Origin: Spirochaetota bacterium
Lineage (GTDB): Bacteria; Spirochaetota; Spirochaetia; Treponematales; UBA12059
Reading direction: 5' to 3'
Length of the DNA: 40,692 nucleotides
Assembly (NCBI GenBank): GCA_018815555.1
Contig: JAHIWF010000108.1
Coordinates: 1-40,692, forward strand
The position numbers and the translations under genes were made by a program. Under the pieces are notes generated by a model. That model made no database searches. It was not told the DNA's origin and worked only from the letters and a program-made list of their open reading frames with translations. Below are positions 32,924 to 40,692 of this stretch, piece after piece. The stretch's first letter is position 1, and each line of letters begins with the position of its first letter.

Positions 32924-33909
32924 CAGCGAGCCTCCTTGGAGGAGTTCTGGTCAACAAGTTTGGTAAGATAAAAAGAAAGCAGTTCAAGTGTGCGTTCCTT
33001 GAGTTCAATTAACTTCAGCCGTTGGCTGTCTTCTACCTTTTCAGTATTTGCGGTGCTCTGTACACTAGTCGTTGAGGCAGCAGCTGTGAGGCTGGCAATC
33101 TGACGGTCCTTGGCGGCAATAGACAGTCGCAGGGTTTGAAGCTGTGTCGTAAGCTCCGAATTTTGTTGAGCAAGATCTGTATTAGTATCTGAGCCGGAAA
33201 TGCTTTGTTGAAGATCCCCGTAGCGTTTCTGGTACAGGTTTAGTGCCTGTTCATAAGCTTTTTCGCGACGCTGGAACTCTTCAATAACTTTGAGCGATTC
33301 TTCATGGCTCCACTTAAGCAGGGTCAGTAACTCTTCTTCTCGATATTTGAAACGGATAAGATCGATACGATAAGCAGCGGCTTCTGCTTTAATACTATCA
33401 CGATGATCTTCGCGTATGCTGGTGTATATCTTTTCGGCATCAGTAAAACGACCAAGTTCATACAGACTTTCGGCTATCCAGAATAAAGCCGATGCATATA
33501 CTTCAGCCTCTGGATACAGCGTAATAAATGCCTTTAATATCTGCAGTGATTTCTCATATTCCTGCATGATGTAATGAATACGCCCCTGTTGATATAAGAG
33601 TTCTTCCAAACGATTATGACCAGGATATAATTCCAAAAAAGTGTCTATTACAGCTTTGGCGGCAGGATATGAGTTCATGGCTATATGGGTCAGAGCAGAC
33701 CAGTATAAGCCCTCGGCGCGGAGGTCTCCGGCATTCGTCTGCAACAACAAGGCATCGAAAACCGGCAATGCTTCTGTATATCGAGCTTCAGCGAATAAGG
33801 TGATACCTCGACGCAGCTCCGTAAGGGCAGAATTGGGCTGCGCGAAAAGTTGATGCGTAAGCAAGACCGCCAATATTGCCAAAATCTGCAATCTGTACTT
33901 TATTAACAT
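32923..33909 (-). CDS. Secreted TPR / coiled-coil protein (YbgF/CpoB-like plan)
   Basis: The 328-residue protein has a signal peptide (YRLQILAILAVLLTHQLFAQ) and then five or so TPR units of about 34 residues (ALPVFDALLLQTNAGDLRAEGLYW, AKAVIDTFLELYPGH, SLQILKAFITLYPEAEVYASALFWIAESLYELGRF). These are followed by a long charged coiled coil from about residue 205 to 325. TPR units with PG turns recall YbgF/CpoB and BamD, which act in envelope constriction and outer-membrane assembly. In those, however, the coiled coil, when present, is N-terminal. ATG 33909 has AAGGAAGG at 5 bases. An upstream overlapping ORF with an even better ribosome-binding site precedes it. Confidence 0.7.
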   Translation of the reverse strand: MLIKYRLQILAILAVLLTHQLFAQPNSALTELRRGITLFAEARYTEALPVFDALLLQTNAGDLRAEGLYWSALTHIAMNSYPAAKAVIDTFLELYPGHNRLEELLYQQGRIHYIMQEYEKSLQILKAFITLYPEAEVYASALFWIAESLYELGRFTDAEKIYTSIREDHRDSIKAEAAAYRIDLIRFKYREEELLTLLKWSHEESLKVIEEFQRREKAYEQALNLYQKRYGDLQQSISGSDTNTDLAQQNSELTTQLQTLRLSIAAKDRQIASLTAAASTTSVQSTANTEKVEDSQRLKLIELKERTLELLSFYLTKLVDQNSSKEAR

Positions 33910-33961
33910 AGATACCTTCCTTATGCGTATGCCTGGTTAGTTCTGTCTGCAGTGGAACCAT
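33788..33961 (-). CDS. Possible upstream overlapping small ORF
   Basis: A 57-codon frame starts at ATG 33961 with AGGAGG exactly 8 bases upstream, the strongest ribosome-binding site in this region. It runs across the start of the TPR gene in another frame and stops at 33788. The peptide (MVPLQTELTRHTHKEGIYVN...) resembles nothing that I know. It could be a regulatory uORF or chance. Confidence 0.2.
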   Translation of the reverse strand: MVPLQTELTRHTHKEGIYVNKVQIADFGNIGGLAYASTFRAAQFCPYGAASRYHLIR

Positions 33962-34016
33962 ACAAACCGCCTCCTAGATTTTCGGTAAACCTCATCGGCT
34001 TCTGGAGTGCCTATAC

Positions 34017-34691
34017 TCAAGTATCTCCTGAAATTCTTTGCATATTGAATATGTCCTGAACAAGCTGTCTACGATTGCCGGCGCTAAAAAAGGCGCTGCC
34101 CATAACCAGAATATCTGCTTCAGCATTCAGAATTTGTGCTGCAGTTTCAATATTGACTCCGCCGTCTACGGCAATTTTATACCGTGATTCGTTTTGCAAT
34201 CGAAAATCAGCTAGTTTTTTTATCTTGTTTACACACTGCGGGATGAGTTTTTGACCGCCAAACCCCGGATTTACTGTCATAACCAGAACAAGATCAACAA
34301 GCGGCAATAACTCGCTCACTGCATCAATCGGGGTTGATGGTACCAATGCAATCCCGGCCAGAATACCGGCATCTTGAATACGCTGTACCAGACGGTGCGC
34401 ATGGGTTACAGCCTCAAGGTGAAAGGTAATAGCATCAGATCCGGCATTTATATATTCATCCAACAGCTGTTCCGGTTGTTCAACCATCAGATGCGTATCA
34501 AAAAATAAATCTGAGTGCTTCCGCATATCCTGAATCATTTTGGGACCAAAGGTAAGATTAGGAACAAAATGACCGTCCATAACATCAAGATGCAGCCATT
34601 GGGCTCCGCTTGTGCTCACTGAAAGCAGGGCATTACGCATATCAGTAAAGTCAGCAGATAATATTGATGGCGCTACGATAGGTTTACTCAT
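34017..34691 (-). CDS. rpe: Ribulose-phosphate 3-epimerase
   Basis: The 224-residue TIM-barrel enzyme of the pentose phosphate pathway interconverts ribulose 5-phosphate and xylulose 5-phosphate. Family landmarks are all present: APSILSADF at the N terminus, WLHLDVMDGHFVPNLTFGP with metal ligands and catalytic Asp, FFDTHLMVEQP, VMTVNPGFGGQ, KIAVDGGVN with the second Asp, and the phosphate-binding VMGSAFF. The length is normal. No Shine-Dalgarno precedes the ATG. Instead TACAAT ends six bases before it, so the mRNA probably begins at the start codon itself. It is divergent from the TPR-greA genes. Confidence 0.96.
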   Translation of the reverse strand: MSKPIVAPSILSADFTDMRNALLSVSTSGAQWLHLDVMDGHFVPNLTFGPKMIQDMRKHSDLFFDTHLMVEQPEQLLDEYINAGSDAITFHLEAVTHAHRLVQRIQDAGILAGIALVPSTPIDAVSELLPLVDLVLVMTVNPGFGGQKLIPQCVNKIKKLADFRLQNESRYKIAVDGGVNIETAAQILNAEADILVMGSAFFSAGNRRQLVQDIFNMQRISGDT

Positions 34692-34697
34692 GCATAT

Positions 34698-34726
34698 ATT
34701 GTATCATTTTGATGACGCACGCTCAA
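34698..34726 (-). promoter_or_regulatory. Promoter for rpe, abutting the start codon
   Basis: On the minus strand TTGAGC (four of six), a 17-base spacer and TACAAT (five of six). The -10 box ends 6 bases before the ATG, so the predicted start point is the A of the ATG. Confidence 0.65.
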
Positions 34727-34765
34727 GCAGTTTTAATAAATACCGGCCATTCAGATACATCTTGA

Positions 34766-34795
34766 TTGACTTATTTACTTGATATCATGTACAAT
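34766..34795 (+). promoter_or_regulatory. Promoter for the TPR gene upstream of greA
   Basis: TTGACT (five of six), an 18-base spacer and TACAAT (five of six). The start point would be near 34802, 27 bases before the ATG. Confidence 0.6.
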
Positions 34796-34828
34796 TAGCT
34801 AGATTGCACTGCAGGCGACCGGGAAATA

Positions 34829-35764
34829 ATGATACGAACAGAAAATGTAGAGACACTCCTCACCCAGGCATATATGCACGTTTCGCAGGGAAATCTTGAT
34901 CCGGCCATGGAGTTGTTTGAGAAAGCTTTACGTATGGATTTTGACCATCCCGAGCTGCTTTTCGCACTAAAATGCGAAGCCTGGTGGAGAGATACGTTGA
35001 CTAAAGGCGACCTTCGGCCTGACTCTTTTGATGCCGGTGATTTTTTACTTGGTCAATGGAAATCTTTCAAAACCTATCTTGCAGGTATTGACGATGTTTT
35101 TGAAAGAACCAGCCTGGCTTTCAAGCAACTGGCGTTCGGACATGCATTATCTTTTTTTCAGCCATTGATGCAGGAAGGAGATACTTGCGATCCGGAAATC
35201 AGTTACCGGGTTGGTTGCTGTTATAAAGGTATTGGTGATTACGACCATGCGGTCAAGTATATTGAGGATGCAAACCGCTTGTCCAAGGATGACCCATGCT
35301 TCCTGGCTGAACTTGCAGATATCTATGAGTTGGTTAATGAAAGCCGGGCATCCAAGGCACTCTTTCGGGAGGCTTTCTTTCTGAATCCACAAAGGATCGA
35401 TCTTGATATGCTAGAATCGTCCGCCATTGCGAGATTACAGGAAAAGGCCCTTGAAAATGGCAAACGTGGGCATGAAACGGCTGAATGGGTACCGGTTTAC
35501 GGTGAAGTTGGTGGTATTTTTACGGTAAAACGTGAACTAAAGGCAATAGAAGTATCAAAATTAAAAAACACTATTTATGAATTAGAGAGTGAATTGCATA
35601 ATGACGGGTCAAGAAGAAGCGTACTTGTCCCCCGGCTTATTAATAAGTATTTCTGGCTGGCAGATCATTATATCAGCATGAAGGATGAGAAGCAGAAAAC
35701 TGATGAGTTGCTGCTGAAGATAAAATTATTGGATTCGACGATATACAAGATGTATATCGCATGA
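34829..35764 (+). CDS. Cytoplasmic TPR protein upstream of greA
   Basis: The 311-residue protein has no signal peptide or membrane helix. TPR-type units appear at residues about 8-42 (AYMHVSQGNLDPAMELFEKAL) and about 125-195 (YRVGCCYKGIGDYDHAVKYIEDA, AELADIYELVNESRASKALF), separated by a helical insert. The C-terminal 70 residues are charged helices. It lies just before the long greA. From memory, a similar pair occurs in Treponema genomes, so a shared role is possible, but the function is unknown. The Shine-Dalgarno (GGGA) before ATG 34829 is weak. Confidence 0.7.
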   Translation: MIRTENVETLLTQAYMHVSQGNLDPAMELFEKALRMDFDHPELLFALKCEAWWRDTLTKGDLRPDSFDAGDFLLGQWKSFKTYLAGIDDVFERTSLAFKQLAFGHALSFFQPLMQEGDTCDPEISYRVGCCYKGIGDYDHAVKYIEDANRLSKDDPCFLAELADIYELVNESRASKALFREAFFLNPQRIDLDMLESSAIARLQEKALENGKRGHETAEWVPVYGEVGGIFTVKRELKAIEVSKLKNTIYELESELHNDGSRRSVLVPRLINKYFWLADHYISMKDEKQKTDELLLKIKLLDSTIYKMYIA

Positions 35765-35876
35765 ACGATGTCGCTCTATAAGGTGACGACTGAAATGCGC
35801 AGACGGGCTTGGATAGTATATCCGGATTCCGACTGCCTTTTCAATTTGATGATGTAGCATAAAGGGTAATTTATTG

Positions 35877-35882
35877 TATAAT
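35877..35882 (+). promoter_or_regulatory. Possible -10 box for greA
   Basis: A perfect TATAAT lies 27 bases before the greA ATG, in the 145-base gap after the TPR gene. The -35 position 17 bases upstream (GTAGCA) is poor, so greA may have its own weak promoter or be read through. Confidence 0.35.
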
Positions 35883-35909
35883 TGCCCGCAATTGAACGAG
35901 GAGAACAAG

Positions 35910-38594
35910 ATGGCCGATTCGCCGATCACGAAAAAACTTCAAGAAATGCTCAACGAGGAAAAGTGGACTCGTGCGGCTCTTTCAGGGTACACCGTCAGCC
36001 AGATCAAAGAACTGGATAATCTGTTTCATGATGCGGCTCGAGAAAAGGAGCTGGTCGAAATAAAGCAGCTGTGTGACGAACATCTTGGGCATAGCAAGAA
36101 CAGTATAGCCGCCCTATATATCTCCGGTATCATTTCCCTGGCACAACAGCAGATTGATGATTCGAATATGATCGCGCTCATAGAAATTTTTACGGATAAT
36201 CGTAAATGGAATATAGTTGAATATATTTGTAACCGCATACTGGATTACGGAGAAAACCGCCATGCATTGCAGCATCTGGCTGAATGTTATGAAAGTGAAG
36301 ACCGCACTGAAGATATGTATTCAGTATGGGAGCGTTTGGTTCGGGTAGATCACGAAGAAGCTGATATAGTCAAACTCATTGCAGAGAAAAAAGAAAAGGA
36401 AGGCGATGCCGAAGCAGCAATTGATTATTACCGCAAGGCCCTGCATCGTTTTGTCGGCAAAAAACTGTTCAGCAATATCAAGGAAATTTGGAACAAATTA
36501 ATTGAACTTGCCCCAGGCGATATCGACTTTTTCCTGCACGTACAAAGAAAGATTGCTAAGCAGATCAGCGAGGAAAAAGCAGCAGGACTTCTAACAGATT
36601 TATACAAGCATTATAAAAATCAGCAGGAGTGGGATACAGCCATCCAGCTCTTGAAAACAATTATCGACTATGATGACAAGACTCCGCAGTTGCGCAAAGA
36701 AATTATAGAGTGTTACAAGGCTAAATTTGCTGATCATTCCCATGTTGATGAATATATTCGGGTATCCAACCTGGGACAATCCTACCGTAATATTCATGAA
36801 GCTATTGCAGACTTTGAAAAACATATTTCATTTGATGCCGGAAATTTCGTGTACCACCGCACCTGGAACATAGGACGGATAAAAGAAATAAAGGGCGATG
36901 ACATAACAATCGACTTTGCCAAAAAACGTGACCATCATATGAGCCTTAAAATGGCGGTTGAAAGCCTGATCACACTCAAAAAAGATCACATCTGGGTTTT
37001 GAAGGCTATCTGGTCCAAAGATAAGCTGCATGAAAAAATCAAAACTAATATAGGCTGGGCCCTGAAAACAGTAATTACCAGTTTCGACAATACTGCTGAT
37101 ATCAAGAAAATTAAGGCGGAATTAGTTCCTTCAATACTTTCGCCGAGTGAGTGGACCAGCTGGAGTACCAAAGCCAGAACAGCGCTCAAAGACGATCCCA
37201 TCTTTGGCAACGATGCTAATTCTGTTACAACTTTCATTGTACGCGATCGTCCGCTTTCATATGATGAAAAGATATACAATCAGTTTAAAGCCGAAAAAAA
37301 CTTTTTCTCGCGTGTTCAGAATATTCGGGACTTCCTCGAAAAGTGCGAGATTGATTCGGAGTTTTTCAACGAAATGCTGTCCTTTTTTGTCAGCTATGTT
37401 AAATCTTATTCCCAAGCTAACGAATTCGTTATTGCTTCACATCTGCTTTTAGTAGAAATAGCAAGCACCTACCCGCGTCTGAAAAACATCGTAACGACGA
37501 GTTTTATTGATCTATACAACGACTGTCCGGATATTGTCGGCGTCTATGAAAACATGAAAGACAGCACTCTCAAAACTGCATTGTTAAAAAATATTAAGAA
37601 CTTCGCATTAAATTGGCCGGAAATATATATTAAAATTTTCCCATGGTCATTAACACGCTCAATGATTGATATACTTCTCGATACCGGAGAAACGGAACGA
37701 CTATCTGCTATGGTGCAGAATGCTGTTGATAATTATCGGGATAACCGTGAACTATTCATCTGGATCGTTAAGAATCTTTGGGATGAGGTTTGGGTTAAAG
37801 ACTTAAATCTTCCCTATGATAAAATCTTGATTATCTTGATTCACATTCTGGATATTACATTCAAGGAAATCGAAAACCATCGTGATACTACAGAGAATAA
37901 AAAACTGAACAAGCAAGTTGAAACACTTCTCTTCAAAGACAAGCGGCTGGATGATTATCTGTTAGATGCAGACAAAGATACGACCGAAAGAATATATGCG
38001 TTGATTTGTGATGTGAAAGATATCGATGCCAGTATCAAACTAAATCTCCGGAAGAAAATTGTCGAAAAGTATCCGGAATTTCGTTTCAATGATGAAGAGA
38101 AATCAATCGCCTCTCGTGGCTTGATGGTTACGGCCAGCAAGTATGAAGAAAAAACAGTGATGCTGAAATCCATCATGGAAGTTGATGTACCGGCAAATCA
38201 AAAAGAGATAGCCTATGCGTTGTCTCTTGGCGACTTGCGTGAAAATGCCGAGTATAAAGCTGCCAAGGAAAAACAGGATGAGCTTAATGCAAAAGTAGGA
38301 AAACTTAAAAACGAAATTGAGCGAGCCCAAATTTTTGATCGCGGTAATATATCTACCAGTAAAATTTCATTTGGCACAGAAGTATTGCTGGAAAATCTGC
38401 TTGATAAGTCTGAAGAAACCTATATTATCCTGGGACCGTGGGAATCAGATCCTACCAATCATATCATTTCTTATCTTTCGCCACTTGGGAAACGACTGCT
38501 TAACCACAAGGTGGGTGATAAAATTGAATTCTCCCTGCATGAGCGCAAATTCAACTATAAAGTAAAAAAAATAAAATCAGCAGATTTTCAATAA
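35910..38594 (+). CDS. greA: GreA-type transcription elongation factor with long N-terminal helical region
   Basis: In this 894-residue protein only the last 150 or so residues are GreA. These comprise a coiled-coil domain with LGDLRENAEYKAAKEKQ, whose acidic tip residues stimulate transcript cleavage in stalled RNA polymerase, and a C-terminal FKBP-like domain (SFGTEVLLENL, LLNHKVGDKIEFSL). The preceding 740 residues are mostly helical and TPR-like (HALQHLAECYESEDRTEDMYSVW, EAAIDYYRKALHRF). A small beta-rich insert at about residue 310-350 (RTWNIGRIKEIKGDDITIDF) resembles a KOW/Tudor-like barrel. Ordinary GreA is about 158 residues, so this is a large extension, which I recall as a spirochaete trait. 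The track start is 12 codons early. ATG 35910 has GAGGAG at 7 bases. A strong terminator follows. Confidence 0.9.
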   Translation: MADSPITKKLQEMLNEEKWTRAALSGYTVSQIKELDNLFHDAAREKELVEIKQLCDEHLGHSKNSIAALYISGIISLAQQQIDDSNMIALIEIFTDNRKWNIVEYICNRILDYGENRHALQHLAECYESEDRTEDMYSVWERLVRVDHEEADIVKLIAEKKEKEGDAEAAIDYYRKALHRFVGKKLFSNIKEIWNKLIELAPGDIDFFLHVQRKIAKQISEEKAAGLLTDLYKHYKNQQEWDTAIQLLKTIIDYDDKTPQLRKEIIECYKAKFADHSHVDEYIRVSNLGQSYRNIHEAIADFEKHISFDAGNFVYHRTWNIGRIKEIKGDDITIDFAKKRDHHMSLKMAVESLITLKKDHIWVLKAIWSKDKLHEKIKTNIGWALKTVITSFDNTADIKKIKAELVPSILSPSEWTSWSTKARTALKDDPIFGNDANSVTTFIVRDRPLSYDEKIYNQFKAEKNFFSRVQNIRDFLEKCEIDSEFFNEMLSFFVSYVKSYSQANEFVIASHLLLVEIASTYPRLKNIVTTSFIDLYNDCPDIVGVYENMKDSTLKTALLKNIKNFALNWPEIYIKIFPWSLTRSMIDILLDTGETERLSAMVQNAVDNYRDNRELFIWIVKNLWDEVWVKDLNLPYDKILIILIHILDITFKEIENHRDTTENKKLNKQVETLLFKDKRLDDYLLDADKDTTERIYALICDVKDIDASIKLNLRKKIVEKYPEFRFNDEEKSIASRGLMVTASKYEEKTVMLKSIMEVDVPANQKEIAYALSLGDLRENAEYKAAKEKQDELNAKVGKLKNEIERAQIFDRGNISTSKISFGTEVLLENLLDKSEETYIILGPWESDPTNHIISYLSPLGKRLLNHKVGDKIEFSLHERKFNYKVKKIKSADFQ

Positions 38595-38599
38595 TATAA

Positions 38600-38637
38600 T
38601 AACGGGAGGCCTGTATGCAGGCCTCCCGTTACTTTTT
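38600..38637 (+). terminator. Intrinsic terminator after greA
   Basis: TAACGGGAGGCCTG, loop TATG, CAGGCCTCCCGTTA form a perfect 14-bp stem, followed by CTTTTT. It lies 6 bases after the greA stop. Confidence 0.92.
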
Positions 38638-38668
38638 CATCAGGGTTCATCCGAATGGAGAGTACACC

Positions 38669-40692
38669 ATGATTAGAAAACTATTAGTATTTGTTTTTTT
38701 ATTAACTTTTTTTTGCAGCTTTGGCCAGGAAACGGTAGCAACACAGCCGCCGGTGGATTTAGCCATACTGCTTGATTCATCGCAGAGCATGTTTACTTAT
38801 TATGACCAAGTAGTCGAATTTGTTGTCACTGGCATAGTTTCTGAATACATGCGTTTTGGCGACACACTTCATCTTATTTCATTTTCTGACACCACACAAA
38901 TTGAAATTGCCAAAAAACTGCAAACTGAGCAGGATTTAAGAACTGCCATTGCTAGATTATATCTGCTCTATCCGTTTGGCAACAGCACAGATATAATTAC
39001 TGCTCTTCGGAATTCATATCAATATATCAGTGATCTACCAATTTCAAATCGAAAATTGCTCGTACTGATTACAGACGGCTTTCATTCTCCACCTGACTCT
39101 TCACCATTTGCTTCATATTCAACAGAAGAAGTTCGAACAGAAATTCAAAAAATCGCCTCAAAGTACCGCGAAGAAGGTTGGGAAATTCGTATTATCAGTG
39201 TTCCTTTTGCAAGCACTAAGGATGGTACTGTTTCGCTTGACTCCAATACTGGTTCCAGCAGCAGCCCTAGTTCTGCAGCAAACGAGCCCGGGTCGAGTCA
39301 AGAAATATCAAATGCTCCTGGTGCCGGAACCTACCTAAATGACATTGCTGAAGCTATGAGTAGTGGAATCACAGAATTCACCGGTACTAATAGCGAAGTT
39401 GCAGTAAGCTCAGCCGTTTTGCTACCGAAGATATCTATCGATGAGAATTTGGGGCGAAAACGTCATAAGTTTAAATTGCCATTTACAATAGAAAATCAGT
39501 CCGATCGCGAGCTGATTATTGAGATGAATCGTGTAATCATCAACGGTAGTATTAACGTTCTTGAAAAAAACTCAATAATCTCGATCCCTGCAAGGACCAG
39601 CATTTCCACTACTGTTCCGGTAAAATTTCCATCCGATTGGCAAACTGGCATTCATTCAATAGATATCGAGGCACAGTTTGCTGATAACCAGCGTGTAAGG
39701 CCAGCTGTCCTTAATACTGTGTTGGAAATTAATAACAACCCGCTGCTCGACTTTTTTGATAATTCTCTGCGTGTTTTTTTGCTAATTCTTTCTATCTTTA
39801 TAGCAGGAGCAGTAATTGTACTGGTATTATTTGCTGGCAGAGCAGTACACCGCCGTGCTGATACAGTAGTGGTGGATACAGTTCTGGATGGAAGCTCGAA
39901 CGATACTTCAACTGTTGGACTACGCAAGCAAGGTGGAACTACGGCTGTATCAAGCCACGACAATGCTGACGTCTCAATACTATCTGCGGTAAAAAACAGA
40001 GCTGCTACCGGCCTTAGTCTGAATACCACAGTAGCTCAAGCAAAGAATGAAAGCGTGCCTTCGTCAACTATATTATCCAATTATGACAGGCAGCCTTCTT
40101 CATTAAATCCATTGGAACTGAGAAAATCACAACCTTCAATCTTGCAAGATTATAATGCCAATACCTCCCAGTACAAGTTACGTTCAGGCACACAACATGT
40201 GGAAGGTTCTGGTTTGCCATTGAAGACAGCCAGTAAAACTAGCCTAACGGATTTAAGTCATGAAGAAGCTAGTGCAAACAGTAACTTCCAGCTGCAGACG
40301 ATTAAACCGGGCATACTTAGAGTGGAATTTTTTGTTGAAGGTCAAAATCGTGCTATTGGCCGCAGAAACATCAAAACACTTCATGCCGGTGGTAAAAAAA
40401 GCATAGGCGGAAGACGCACTGATGATTTCCTGGTATTTCTTCTGCCGATTGGTCATAATATTGCTGATATCTGTTATGATGGAGCTAAGCTGGTTTTTGT
40501 ACCTCGAAAACCAATATTTATAGAATCCAATAATCAAGATCCCTTTGAACTCGCTTTGGGTGATCGGGTTTACATCCGAAGTCGAAAAGGCAAAATAATG
40601 AAACTATATTTTGAGCAATATATCTCACCCAAAGACAAACTGAATCAACTCTTACATTGTGTTGAGGCACCAGGTATAAGTGCATTACTCGA
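38669..40692 (+). CDS. Membrane-anchored von Willebrand factor A protein with cytoplasmic FHA-like domain (3' end outside window)
   Basis: The frame is open to the window edge (at least 674 residues), so it is missing from the ORF track apart from shadows. It has a signal peptide (LLVFVFLLTFFCSFGQ). A vWA domain at about residues 28-230 carries a complete MIDAS set: LLDSSQSM (DxSxS at 36-40), a Thr in FGNSTDIITAL and Asp in LITDGFH. A beta-sandwich-like region reaches residue 360, and one membrane helix spans about 366-390 (LLILSIFIAGAVIVLVLFAG). The cytoplasmic side has a Ser/Asn/Gln-rich linker, then a beta-rich domain with KKSIGGRRTDDFLVFLLP that resembles an FHA phosphothreonine-binding core. 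ATG 38669 has GGAG at 8 bases. It may sense or bind a ligand outside and signal inside; this is inference. Confidence 0.75.
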   Translation, partial: MIRKLLVFVFLLTFFCSFGQETVATQPPVDLAILLDSSQSMFTYYDQVVEFVVTGIVSEYMRFGDTLHLISFSDTTQIEIAKKLQTEQDLRTAIARLYLLYPFGNSTDIITALRNSYQYISDLPISNRKLLVLITDGFHSPPDSSPFASYSTEEVRTEIQKIASKYREEGWEIRIISVPFASTKDGTVSLDSNTGSSSSPSSAANEPGSSQEISNAPGAGTYLNDIAEAMSSGITEFTGTNSEVAVSSAVLLPKISIDENLGRKRHKFKLPFTIENQSDRELIIEMNRVIINGSINVLEKNSIISIPARTSISTTVPVKFPSDWQTGIHSIDIEAQFADNQRVRPAVLNTVLEINNNPLLDFFDNSLRVFLLILSIFIAGAVIVLVLFAGRAVHRRADTVVVDTVLDGSSNDTSTVGLRKQGGTTAVSSHDNADVSILSAVKNRAATGLSLNTTVAQAKNESVPSSTILSNYDRQPSSLNPLELRKSQPSILQDYNANTSQYKLRSGTQHVEGSGLPLKTASKTSLTDLSHEEASANSNFQLQTIKPGILRVEFFVEGQNRAIGRRNIKTLHAGGKKSIGGRRTDDFLVFLLPIGHNIADICYDGAKLVFVPRKPIFIESNNQDPFELALGDRVYIRSRKGKIMKLYFEQYISPKDKLNQLLHCVEAPGISALL

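Noticed and set aside
35765-35909. Possible small RNA or tRNA in the gap before greA
   Set aside because: I could not fold a cloverleaf or find a T-loop sequence. Only a weak -10 box is visible.
1-40692. Mobile elements, CRISPR arrays, rRNA and tRNA genes
   Set aside because: No transposase or integrase motifs, regularly spaced repeats, or conserved RNA gene sequences were found on either strand.

Overview
The window looks like chromosomal DNA of a spirochaete (Spirochaetota, probably an anaerobic fermenter related to the Treponema/Spirochaeta group). Pointers to this, from family knowledge rather than a search, are a GreA elongation factor carrying a very long N-terminal region and preceded by a TPR gene, many lipoproteins and TPR envelope proteins, a large outer-membrane barrel ending in Phe, and a PPDK/2-oxoacid:ferredoxin type of metabolism. 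I see no IS element, phage gene, CRISPR array, tRNA or rRNA. Coding density is high and no gene-free stretch exceeds 300 bases.

Bases 1-10.7 kb form a metabolic block. On the minus strand, in transcription order, come korD-korA-korB-korC (2-oxoacid:ferredoxin oxidoreductase, 2-oxoglutarate type), an intrinsic terminator, methylmalonyl-CoA mutase as separate catalytic and B12-binding subunits, MeaB and methylmalonyl-CoA epimerase. Then, from a promoter of their own, come the methylmalonyl-CoA decarboxylase/carboxyltransferase alpha subunit and an OadG-like membrane subunit cut by the window edge. Divergently transcribed is an OadA/5S-type pyruvate carboxyltransferase without a biotin domain, followed by a small two-helix membrane protein. 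Together these can convert 2-oxoglutarate via succinyl-CoA and methylmalonyl-CoA to propionyl-CoA. The carboxyl group would be released through a sodium pump or handed to pyruvate by a transcarboxylase.

Bases 10.7-16.4 kb hold an M3 oligopeptidase, a FemAB-type peptidoglycan-bridge transferase and MetG. Bases 16.5-26.5 kb are envelope-rich. They carry a 1295-residue outer-membrane barrel candidate with SprA-like features, a membrane protein with an S4-like arginine helix, a DUF503 protein, two lipoproteins, DNA polymerase IV and a polytopic membrane protein with a degenerate M28-like outer domain.

Bases 26.6-30.8 kb carry a degenerate histidine-kinase-type ATPase-fold protein and pyruvate, phosphate dikinase with a histone-H1-like basic tail. 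Bases 30.8-34.7 kb are a three-gene TPR/envelope operon and rpe. Bases 34.8-40.7 kb carry the TPR gene, the long GreA, a strong terminator and a membrane-anchored von Willebrand A protein running off the end.

Regulatory observations: several good sigma70-like promoters are visible. Three of them (rpe, metG and the large barrel gene) sit so close to start codons without Shine-Dalgarno sequences that leaderless transcripts are likely. Several inverted repeats lie in 5' regions. The best candidates for something undescribed are the SprA-like barrel, the vWA-TM-FHA-like protein, the degenerate ATPase and the basic-tailed PPDK.
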